Shown piece by piece: positions 25,001 to 37,000 of a stretch of DNA of 64,000 bases; positions within the stretch are counted from its first letter, which is position 1, and each line of letters starts with the position of its first letter. The stretch lies in NCBI RefSeq assembly GCF_022682495.2, contig NC_071396.1, positions 21,511,735 through 21,575,734 on the forward strand. The letters are read 5' to 3'. The position numbers and the translations under genes are program-made. The notes under the pieces were generated by a model, which ran no database searches, was not told where the DNA came from, and saw only the letters and a list, made by a program, of their open reading frames with translations. The stretch is from Desmodus rotundus (taxonomy: Eukaryota > Chordata > Mammalia > Chiroptera > Phyllostomidae).

Positions 25001-28000
25001 GACTCTGGAGAAGCTTGCCCTGAAGTCTGATAGGAGGGTGTCGAATTTCCGCTGCAGATTGTGTTAGTATTGGAAGGGAGGCGGGGCACACATCATGTGT
25101 CCTCTTTGGTAGGGGCTTAGTTGAAAGGAAGCTGAGAAAAAGAGTGATGGAAAATCTAGTCAGGTTGTACGTTTTACAAAGGTACTTTTTCACCAGTTCT
25201 CAATTAGGTCATAACTTTGGAAACTTCAATCTTTCAAAATGTCATCAGTAACTGAAACCAGTGGTCTCTTCCCCCAGACTGGCGCTTGTGTCTGTGAGGG
25301 GCTGATGGTGATGTGTGCCCCAGGGTGGTCGCCATGGAAACCTCAGACACAGGGTGGGACCCTGAACCCGCCTCAGCCCCACAGCTGTACCCACAAAGAC
25401 CTTACAGGGATCTGTGCTCTCAGAGCAGATTTCACGGAAATGGAGCCTTCTCTTAACTGAAACTTGATACTTTACCTCCGTGCTTCAGGGATATCGGTGG
25501 GATACCTCCCAACTTTTTTCCCCACAAATTAGTGATGCCGTACGTAAATGGTACTTAGCAAACTCCGGTTTTTCTCCCTGGGCGCGGCAGCTGCTCTCGG
25601 GAAGCACTTTTGAGGGCGGCCTGAACTACTTGTTGGTGCTGCAGTGCCTCCGGTGGGGTGCAGAACCCCTCGTTCATGGTCCTTCCCATGGCCCCGCTGC
25701 ATACAGTACTCTCGGGAAGTAAGAGCCTGGGGAGCTGCTGCAGCTCGGGGTTGCCTGTGGCCCCTAGGAGACGGCCGGACGGCAGAGCACCACCCTGCAT
25801 TCTGGCCTGGCAGCAGGTGCCAAGGAGCCTGGCCGGCCAGCCACAGTGGAGCTGCATTGTCCTCAGCCCCAGGCCAGCAAGAGCAGTGAGTCCCTAGGAG
25901 AGGGGTCCTAGCGGCTGGCCAGGGTGTCCACAGGCCAGTGCAGAGCGAGCACTTACCACTTCCCTGACATTCTGACCTCCGCTGCAGCCGTCCCTAACAG
26001 TCTCCTGTCCCCTCAGATAGTGACCAGAGGCTGCGAGACCGTGGAAATGACCCTGAGGAGGAATGGACTGGGCCAGCTTGGCTTCCACGTGAATTTTGAA
26101 GGAATCGTTGCAGACGTGGAACCGTTCGGCTTTGCCTGGAAGGCTGGCCTGCGCCAGGGGAGCCGCCTCGTGGAGATCTGCACGGTGGCCGTGGCCACTC
26201 TGACCCACGAGCAGATGATCGACATGCTGCGGACATCCGTGACCGTGAAGGTGGTCATCGTCCAGCCCCACGAAGATGGCTCACCCCGGAGGTAAGGCAC
26301 GGCGGGGCCTCACTGCTCCTGCAGGTCCTCAGAAAACGTGGTTGAGGGCATCCTCGACCAAAGCCGCTGGGATAGCACCCCTGAGATCAACTGAGAGCGC
26401 CGAAAAGCTCCTAGTGTGTAATACTTGAGAAATTGCCGTTTCCTAAGAAATTTCATGGGGCATTGGCCACGTAAAAGCTGACCTACTAGACACTAAGTTG
26501 CAGAGCAGCTGCTTGGGTCACCTGGCCCAGTGGGACTGTGTCTGAGGGGAAATGTCTTCGTCGTAGCTCAGCCTGTAGCAGATTCAGTGCTAGTCTGTGC
26601 GTTGCAAGAATTCCTTCCATAACGTGAAACCATAAGGTGAAGCCATTGATTATTAAGAGGGTATGTAAGAGAACAAAACCTGTATGTATGACGCAGTACC
26701 GGAACATCAGACCCAGTTGCTGTGGCGACCACTGCGTTCTAGTTGAACCAGCGTGGAGCATCCGGATAAGCTGTCTTGAGGAGCATATGAAAGGAAGTGG
26801 CTGGACTTGGAAAGTTCAGAGGGGCGGGTGAGGGTAGGCGCAAGGATGGAACGAGGAAGTGGTACTGTCCCATTGTAATAGAAAGGGCTCCTGCTCAGCA
26901 TCCAGAAAATACTAGGCCAACAGGAGGAGGAGGGCTGACTAGTTAAGAGCAAGCCATCCTCCTGGCTCTGGCCCGCCCATGCGCTGCACTGCCTGCTAGT
27001 GCCTGGAGCACACTCTGTCCGTCCCGGAAGTCCCTATGGGCAGCTGCAGGGCTCTGGCATGGGGAGCGAGTGCTCAGGACGCAGGCCGCGCCTGTGTGAT
27101 GTTGGGTCGTTTGGGTGATGGGCGGATGCTGTCGCCCACCTCCTGCTGTTCGCAGGAAGATCAAACAAGATGCAGGTTAAATCACACCTTCCAGCATCAT
27201 CAGCACCCACATTTTAGTTAAAATCACCTGAAGGTTACCCTGACCTGTGTGGCTCCGTCAGTTGGGCATCATCCCACAAAGCAAAAGGTCACAGTTTGGT
27301 TCCCATTCACGGCACATGCTGGGTCGTGGGCTCAGGTGCTGGTCGGGGAGCCTGCGGGCGGCAGCTGATCAGTGTTTCTCTCCCTCTCTTTCTCGCTCCT
27401 TCCCCCCCCCAAAGAATAAAAATATAAATAAATAAAAACCACTTTAAGATACTCATTTGAATTTTTTCATTCTCTAAGAGAAATGCTTATCATTCCGAGA
27501 TAACATGGTACCATTTCTACTTCCTGAACTTCTTTCTGTGGTAACTGAGGACTTCCTCTCCCCACCTCCTGCGCTCTGCCTAGGTGGCCAGTGCTGTCCC
27601 CTAGCATTGTCCGCGATGGCGTGTCCCTCATCTGTGCCGTCTGCAGCAGTGGCCACACTCAACGGTGGCGCGCTGGAAGTGTGACTAGTGCGACCAAGGA
27701 GATGAATTTCCCATTTATATTAATTACTTAAGATTTAATTACCCATGTGGGAGGAACAAACTTTCCTCTACCCTCAAGGTCTTCTGACTGGTCTCATAAT
27801 CAAGTAGAAGACAGATTAGCAACAGAAAACAATGCAAGTTAGCACGTACACATGTGTGGGCACCCCGCGTGCACGAGGGTCAGAGATAGAACGCGGATTC
27901 TCGTCCGCATTCTGCCCGTGCAGTCCATTCCCTCCCCAAGAATCACCCGTAGAGGCAGGGGTCCAAAGAAATCAGAGACAAACACTGCTTTATTTAAAAG

Positions 28001-31000
28001 GAGACTTGGAGATAATACGAGGCAAATCCTTTAGACCTTTGAAGCTAAACTACAGTACGTGAAAGCCTTTTAAAATAAATTTTAAGCCAGTTATTAGAAC
28101 TTTTGTCATAGAGTAAGATCCCTTTGTTCGTTTGGCAGGTTAAAGATTTGCAAGTCTCGTAGTGAAGGTGAGGTCCCTTTATCTATTGTAGGAGTCAGTT
28201 GCTACCACAGACCCAGACAAAATGTCACCATGCTCTCCCTCCCTGTGGGTTAAAACATTCTTCTCCAATTTTTAGTTTCGGTCTACAAGAAAACATTTTT
28301 AAAGCTTTCAAGAGATCTGGTTAATAAAACTGTTAAAGTTATCATTATGTTTGGTATTTAAAGCATATGATTTTAAAAAGTAGAACTTTCTAAGAAATAC
28401 TGAATATTTTTAGCTAAAACAAACAAACGAAAACTACCATTTAGAAGTTTTGGCTGTTACTTTTCTTACCCAAGGACATGTTTAACTGTCTTGGTCTGTG
28501 CATAATTCTTCCTTTGTGTTAAATGCAAATTTTCTTGCTAAAGCTATTCTAGATATTTAGCAATTTTGCCTTTGTGTCCCAGGAGTCTCATAATGTTATT
28601 CCCTGAAGATACAGATTTTTTTCTTGATTAAACTAGAATAAATGTGTTACGTGTTCTAACTTTAGCCAGGATTAGAATTAGCCGTTTGCTTGGTAGTGAT
28701 CGTCCCAGATTGGCCCGCCCATCCACCCACATTTCTGCAAGTCTTGAAAGTTTTAAGCCTAGCACATATCATTTAAAATTCTTTCAACGTAGTCTTCCGA
28801 AGTTGTACAAATTTGAATTTGTAAATTTTTAAATCCGCACTTTTGTCGCCTGGGCGCTCCCTCCACCCCCATAAAGTTCTCGCTGTCCTCAGGTCCGGCA
28901 GCGTCCAGACCAGCAGTTTCCAGGCCGCAGAGCTCGGCTCCAGGCCGCCCTGCCTGTGTGCAGAGCTCGGCTCCAGGCCGCCCTGCAGGGGTGCAGCGCC
29001 ACTTTGCATTTCATCCCTGCTCCGACTGCTGGGCCTTGTGCATATTAGATTTTGTAAGAAGCTGGAGAGGGGGCCTTAAAGGGGAAGTGGGTGCATTTGA
29101 CTCACTTTTTAAGTTAAGTACAAACCTCTTCAACCAAACGTTATTTAGCACTGCCAGTCCTATAGCAAAATATGCAAACAAGCCTCAAGCTAAAACCACA
29201 CCTTTGACTTTAGCGCGGAAAATCAGCCCGTCTCTCTTCACAAAGTGGCTCTTGGTGCCTGCAGGGGGGGGCGAGAAGAAACATGCATTCACATGGATGT
29301 GTGTGTGTGATTTTTAAAAAGCTGTCTTTACTGTCAGAGCCATGGGGCTACCAAAATGGCCCGATTAATGAATTGCAAGGTATTTCATTCTTCATAGACA
29401 TTGTGAATAACGGAGGGAAAATGCTGTGGTTTGTCCCTGCCATTTACCAGCTTGATTTTTGTCCAACAGGATATCAGTGAGAAATGATTCGCCCTGGAGC
29501 CCATCTGCTCCCATCGGCAGTGGGCGAGGCCTGTCATTTAATAGACGCCTCCCTGGTTGTCTGAGGGTCAGGTGTTTGCTTCTGACTCAGAAGCTGCTGC
29601 TTTAAATGGAGTCTTTAGTTGGGAAAGTATTTGCATTGAATCAAAAGCTACCTTGTGTTTCAAGTCTTGTTCTCAAGCCTCCGGTTGATGATCACTCAGC
29701 TGTCCCTCAGCTTGAAAGGAAGGCAGAGTCGTTTGCCGATTTCCTTGTGGAGTTCCCCAGAACACCGAGCCGGGAGGGTCCCCTTTGGGGATGCTTATTA
29801 AGTGATTTCCTGCTGGGATTGGATCTGGAGTGAATTCATGTGGATTGGGAATGAATGGCAGGAAGCATTTTGGGAATAGCACTCTTCATATGGAAGCAAG
29901 GTTTAAAGGGAGGAGGGCATTTCCCCAGCAGACCTTGTCTGGGCTGAGATGAAGAAGAGTTGCCAAAGCCCCTTAATTAACCTTGGCTTTGGGAGGGGTG
30001 GTATGGCCCAGCCCCCGGCCTTCAAAGGTGACTGACATTCTCTCCGTGTCATCTTAAAGAAAGCAGATCAACTTAAAAGGCTGATAAAAGGAAGTAACAA
30101 CTCATCCGAATTATGTGTGAGTTGGTACCACTGTGAGTGGTTTAGTAAATACGTCCAATAAAAATGGAAATGAAATTCCTTGCTGGGTGCGTCTGTTTTG
30201 TGTGATTTTCAAACTCTGTTGACGTGACATATTTTTCTGTGTAATGAAGAGCAGTGGAAATTATCTCACGAATGTAAATTGTGGTTCTCTCATCGTCCTG
30301 TAAGATTGAAGGTTTACCTTCTTGACTGCTGTTTGCTGCCTATTGCCTGCCCATTCGCCTCGGAAGTACACAGAGGAGGACATGGGAATCGGGAGAGGAA
30401 AGAGAACTCACTTTTGTTAGATTAGCAGAGTGTGTGTGTGAGAGAGAGAGAGAGAGAAGATGGGGGCGTGGAAATCTGGGCTGAAGTGAGGTTTTAGAGT
30501 TACAATTTATTCGTAAGGATAAAGAAATGGTTATGTCTGGTACTCTCTTACGGGCCCTGAACAGAATACAGAACTTAGGTCTCGAAGTAACTGAACCACA
30601 TGCACTGTACTGAGTTGCTACAAAATATCGTTTAGATTATTCTTTCACTCCCCGAAGGAAGAACATTGGATTAGAGAACGAACGCTGGGTGGGTTAGCTC
30701 ACATTCACTCATTCATTCATTCACTCATTCATTCACTCCCAGTTTGTGCCAGAGACCATGCTGGCCTGGGGGCCGTCCCCTGAACGGGACAGACCTGGTC
30801 TTCACTTTCATGGGCTCCTGTGTCTGCCTGGCGTTCCAAAGTGCAGTCTTTTCCATTTACAGTTCTGCGGTTTAAAAATAGTTCTCTCAAAGTACAGCAG
30901 CAGCTCACTGCGTGATGCTGGCTCTCAGGAAGCACACTAAGCCGCTCCAGTTCAGACTCCGTGTTTCAGCGCCCAGGCTGGTTTGCAGTTTGGAATGTTG

Positions 31001-34000
31001 TCATATCACTGACACTGTGACAGAAACGCAAGGGTGACAGGAGAGCACGAGCTTTCTGTGACTTCGGGAAAGAGACCTGTCTCGTGCCTGGCTAGTTACA
31101 CCACGCCGTGCGAGTGGACAGGCAGTGATGTTCCCCTAATGGGAATATGCTCATCCGAAACCAGGCATCCCATGGCCATGGAGAATCTCCCGTGCTTAAC
31201 TTGACGTGTATAATACAATAAAATGCTATTTCTGGTCTCCAGGTTTCTAAGAAACAAAAGGGAGTGGTTGGCTTTGTGAAGAACTTCCTGAGCCATTTAG
31301 TCCCGCGCTGTTCTGGGCGCGACCCAGTGGGGAGACCCGGTGGGGAGACACAGTCAGCCCCTGCGCTTGGAGAGGAAGGAAGGAAAGGGTTGGAAGCTGA
31401 TAAATAATTCGGTTCCAGGTAGCCGCACTGCCTCTGGCGTGGGACGCACACCTTTCAGTTCAAGTCCTTAGTCAGAGCGCTCGGCCAGGTGGGCTTACGG
31501 TCTGATGTCTCTGTCTGTACTCTGGCTGCCTTTCTCTTTCTGTAAATTTGTGGGAGAGTATTTCAATTAGTACCTGTTTCCTGTGCCGCACTGCCCTAAC
31601 CCTTCCCATAGGCCGTACTGTCTGGTTATCTCCCTGTTGCAAGCTTCTGATTTTTTATGCAACAAAAAGAGTTTGTGATTCAAGTGAATGAGCTTCAATT
31701 ACCCCTGTCACCTTGTTGGATGATTTGGAAAGAGTCTTTAGCTCTTAGCAGGCTATTAGCATAACAGACACTAAAATGATTAAAATATCAGCGATTGCTT
31801 TAATCCCTAGGGCTATGAAGGGTTCTTTGGCAAAGTGCATAATAGAAAAGAAGCAGGTAGTTCTTTTCAGGGGATCGATCCGCCTTTGTTTCCAAAGCTT
31901 TTTTTTTAAGCTTCTAGTGGAAAACCTGGCGTCGTGGGCCACGTTAAAACTGTTCTTCAATGGTTTTCTAAGGAGGTGGCCAAGGGGTTTTGGAAAGAGC
32001 ACTGAGCTAGGAATCAGGGGTTCCCAGTTCCAGTGTGCACCTGTCTCTGATGAGCTGCCTCACCTCTCCAACCTCTCCGAGCCTTCTCTGAAAACTGGGC
32101 ACGTCCTTGGAACCCCCCGGGCGTTTCCGGGAAATGGCGGTGGCACGGCGTGCGTGGAAAGCGGTCCAGTGCCCTGCGAGGTAGGTGGCAGAGTGGAGGG
32201 ACGGAGAGCGCTGGGGTAGGTCGCTCTGTTAAATTACGGGGTTGAGTTAAAGATTCCCTGTGACGCAGCCAAGTTAAGTGAAACCAAAAGGCCATTTCAG
32301 AGTACAGTACGTGCAGACTGTAATTACGTGATTAGACGTGGCTGCGCGGTCGCGGCTCACCCAGTCCGGCCCCAGCTAATTTGTTCAAGGGCCTTGTTTG
32401 TTTGTTTATTGTTTTTAGGAATATGCTTTGTTAACTTTCTCAGTTCACTAGGTTTTCAGTTTTGTTTCGCTACTCTTCAAAAGAATCGTCACTATTTATT
32501 CCCCCTGGGACTCCCCCTCAAAGCAGCAGGAAGTTGCAGTTGTTGTCCCACCTTCTTGTAAGACGGAAAGAATAAGGGACAGAGTGACGACCTGCTGCGT
32601 AGGCGAATGTACGTGGAGAGAACGTTGCAGCGTACAGTTGGCTGCAATTCTGATTGTTGCACAAACTCCAACTTCACAGTTCCGTCCCTCCGTGAATGCC
32701 GAGATCTCCTTGTGCACGGCGGTGCTGCCGGCTGTGGATCGAGGAGGTCAGGGAGGACTGGTGTGAAAGCTCACGTGCCTCCCGCTGTTTAGTATTGGTG
32801 TCCTCTACCTTACAGAAGCGGAAAGTAGGTCCTATTTGTAACTAAGCCCTTTCTTGTGAGGCTGTCGCTTTGCGAAGCTCATGTTTCATATAATTTAATC
32901 TCGACGGTCGCCGTGCGGGTCCCGCTTCACCTGCAGGAGGAGAAACGTGGGTCCAATGAGACTGTCCCATTTCTCTGCCACTGCAGGTCTGGGTTTTGAG
33001 TCCAGAGTCCACACTCGCTCTTTCGCAGAGAACAGGTGATTGACGGAACAGAGAAAACTGTACAGTGCGGTTGGGGTCCCCCGGTGCTGCCTGGTGGTCA
33101 GGCTGTGGAGGGGAGACCCCACAGCCTCTACTTTCAAGTACCCTTCCGTATCGGTGGTAGTAAATGGAAGGCTTTTCCAGGAAACCAGAGATGCCATTGC
33201 AAGGGAGTGGGCCTCGGGGGGGTAGATGCCATCTTGCTGGCATCTCTTGCTGGGCGTCTCTGAGGTTAAGCATGCACGGGCACAGTGATTGGTTGACACT
33301 GGATGTGGGTGCCTGTCAGCTGGGAGCCAGAGTGGACACTGTCACTGTGCTGGCCTTGCCCAGAAGCACAAGCAGCTGGACCAGAAACCAGCTTCTGGGA
33401 AACCCTGTGTTAGGCAGCAGGAGGGTGCCGCCGCGTGTGGAGAGTGTCCCTTCGCAGGAGTAAGCCATCCTGGGAAGCCCACAGAGCCAAGTGCAGAAGG
33501 ACACGCAGTGTGCTATTTCCGAAGAAAGCAGTCAAAGGGAAGAGCCTCTGAGGGCTCCGACTAATGGAGCTACTTGTCATTCTTACGGTTTTGTCATGTC
33601 GCATTTTAATCAGCACGTTTTCTATGACCTTCTTGGTCGACAAAATGCTTTGCCTTCCAGGTTACACCACTAAGAAAGATTAAACTCAGAAAAGTTTCTG
33701 GCTAGATGAACCACATTAAAAATGGTATTTATTTTTAACTCTGCAGCTGAGCTTTTATTGATCTCTACATAGCATTCATGCTAATGAGAAGCATAAGTAG
33801 ATGACACATTCTTTTGTTACTGAGTGAAGAGGAGCCGGGTAGGCTTCCATGTAAGCGATCCTGCAGCCTTATCTGATGTCTCACGTGTCTCCTTCTGGCA
33901 GGCAAACTGTGAAAACTGTGCCCGAAGCTAGAAATGCAGCTCGATCCATTGCCTTGCTTGGTGAGTCGAAAGGAAGCCAAGGGCGTTTGCCACGAGACCT

Positions 34001-37000
34001 GAATCTTGCAATGCGGGAGAGCAAAAGTCTCAGGTCTTCAAAAATGGTTCCTTTACGTACGAGACACTTTTTCGGACGTGTCTTTTGTGCCTTGTCCCTC
34101 TGCATTTGGTCACATTGGGTTTCTGTTGGCCTTGACCTATTGGTGAGGAGTAGCTGCCAGGTGAGCTGGGGCGGTGTCGCCTGGTATCCTGTGCTGGGAC
34201 TGCCCAGGAGGAGAGTGTGTGCAATGGCAGGTGCAGGTGTGTGGCTGGTGCGCCCTGTGGCACAGGGACCGCTGCGGGCCGATTCGTCCTTCCAATGTTA
34301 CACCTTTCCCATTTCCCTAAACTTTTGCTGAATTTTCTATTCGCGTTTTTGAAGGAATTTCTCATTCATACGGAGCAGAACTAAGGTTGACTGGGCTTGG
34401 TATGTTATAATTAGTAGTGTTTCTGAGGCATCTTAGTCACAGAAATAAAAAAGGAAATACTCAGTTTGTGAGCGTAGTTGCTATAAAAGTGTCACATTAT
34501 AACAACATTAATTTTGGTTTAAAAATAAAGCCCTCCCCCTTTTTTTTTTTTTTTTGAGAATAGCTGATTTTTATTTGGGCCAAAGAATGCCAATTCTTAG
34601 ACTTAAAAGATCACTTACGTGTGACTTTGTGCAAGAAACTGGAAGCAGAGCGATCCCACCCTGACCCCTGTCAGCCGCGTGCGCTGCACACCTCACAGGT
34701 ACGCCCTGACGGAGGAGCGCTCCTCTTCCAAGATTCACGCTGAGTTGCAGCAACGTACTGAAGACCGCGGCCAGTGAGCACAAACTGTGTGCGCCATACA
34801 ACTCCGCCCTGTCCTCTCTCTCTTTATGCTTCTTCCTTTTAAGCCAAAGCTAATGAGCTTGAAACCCAGGCAGGCCCTGGAAATGCAAGTTAACCTTTGG
34901 CTCACAGGATGCAAGATTCTCATTCCTTTCATTCAAAATGTGAATCTGGGGCCTTCAGCCTTGGTGGGTTCCAGGAAAAATTCCCTGAGCTGCACTGTTC
35001 AGGCCCCGAGGGTCACCTGAACACCCAGCGACTTGCGCAGAGCATCGGGACGGAAGACTTAGTAGCTCTTCTTGCTGTTCGGATGTGTACTGTAACAGCC
35101 CACCATTGTGATTTCTAATGAGGTCGTCAGTCACGTGGATGAGTCCACAGTGCCCGGGGATGTGGGATCTACTTAAATAGAGAAACCCTTGGAAACCATC
35201 AAAGCCCATGCGTAAAAATTGTAGAGCTTTGGCGTTTTACAACACACACACAAGTACAATTCAGTGTAAATCTGGACTTCGTAAATGTGGCCAAGTAATT
35301 TTGCTAACATAGACAGTAAATCCAGAGTCATTTAAACTTGCGTGGGTTGGGGAGATGAATTTTGCTTCGAGGAAAGAGGCGTTGAAAGATAAGAAGTAAA
35401 GTTTACTAGTAAATAGATCATCACGGCGGCATTCTCTGTGAACAGACGGAGCAGCATCTCTTTAGCATGGTGTGTCCGGCCCATCCTTCCTCGGGTCTCC
35501 AAGGGCAGCACCAGCATCCCCTTGGCTTCCTAAGCCTAAAAGCAGGACATTGTATTGTATTTTTGCCTGTTTCTCCATCCCAAGCTCCAAGTAGTGCTGA
35601 TTTCAAAGGGAAGTGGAAGAGAAGTAGCTCTTTCACTGCTGCTGAGAAGAACTAAACCGTTCTGTGTACCAGCCTCTGTATGGGGCCTGCCCCCGCCCCA
35701 GCCTCTCCACCCGCAGCCCCAGAAGCTCAGGGTCTCCGGTTTAACCCAGGGATCTGAATTCCACAGTGAGGTATCTTGATACTGATCTCTTTGCATTCAT
35801 TTTGCTGGGCACTCTGACCTTTTATTCTGGTGTTACTATTGTTTAGTTCTGGAAATTGTTTGGCATTGTTGCTTAATAGTTCCCCCCCCCGCCCCCACCT
35901 TTTCCTTTCTCTCATGGTTCTGGGACCTCTGTTAGGTGGGTGTTAGACTGCTGGGATTGAACTTTAATTTCCCTACGTTTGCTCTCCTGTAATATTTCGG
36001 GAGAGTTTCTCAGTATACCTTCCAAGTCTTACTGGTTAGTTTATTTATTTTTAGGTTTGAAAAGTTTTTCTCTGAGGATGCCGTTGGTGGTGCACCTCAC
36101 CGTAGAGTGAGTGGGTAGCTAGCAGCTGCCTGTGTTTTTTCTAGAGAAAGATCCTCCTCTGTCTTTGTGGGATGCTGCGGATGCTGCAGCTGGGTTTGGA
36201 GAAGTGAGTCCTGGGTCCCGTTTATGAGGGAGAATTTTATTAACTGCTGTGTTCAGTTGACCGCTCCTCTGTGCCTCCTGGTGGGGCTCCCCGGACCACT
36301 GCTCCTGCCCCCAGTGACGGGGTCACTGTGTGGCTGGGCCAGCTCCCATGGACCCCAGGGGCAGGCTTCTTTCTTCACTTTTTTCTGAATGACTCCTTCC
36401 TTGAGCCTCATCTTCCACTTTCTCCTTCTGTGGGCCTGGTGCCTCCTGCCCCCGGGCATATCAGGGAGTGGTCTTGCTGCTCCTGGTCCCCCCCCCACAC
36501 ACACACCCTCGAGTTTGCTTCCTCTGCTCCACCGAGCCACCTCCGTTCTAACATTTGCCTTCCAACTCTGTAGGGCTGGGCTTTAGAGTTTCCGGGACCT
36601 CCAAATCTTAATGGTCGAGTTTGTTCCTGTTTATTGTTCCCTTTGCTCTTTTGTTGTGACTTTGTAGCGACACTGAAAAGCTTTACCATCTTTAATGGAA
36701 GTCTCCTTTCTTAGAGAGAGGTACCGTGCCCTCGTGGGTGTCTCAGATACTGGAATGGCTCTGATGCTGCCTCTGGAGTGTCCAGGGAGCGGCACTGGCT
36801 GTGGGTGCTGACCACCTTGTCAGGGAGGGGAACTGGGCTGATGTGCCCTGACCGTTGTATTTGAAGCCTCCCCAGTTACCCCTCGTCCCTGCCAGACTGG
36901 ACCGGTCAGGGTCACCGGCTGCCGCTGGTCGTGTTAACAGTCTCAATTGCACATGTCATTAGTGGGAAACTTGGGGGAAGCCTGACTTACACCCTGCTTT

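Noticed and set aside
34571..34801. 76-codon minus-strand frame within the possible retrocopy
   Set aside because: No similarity to a known protein and not in a clear coding context.
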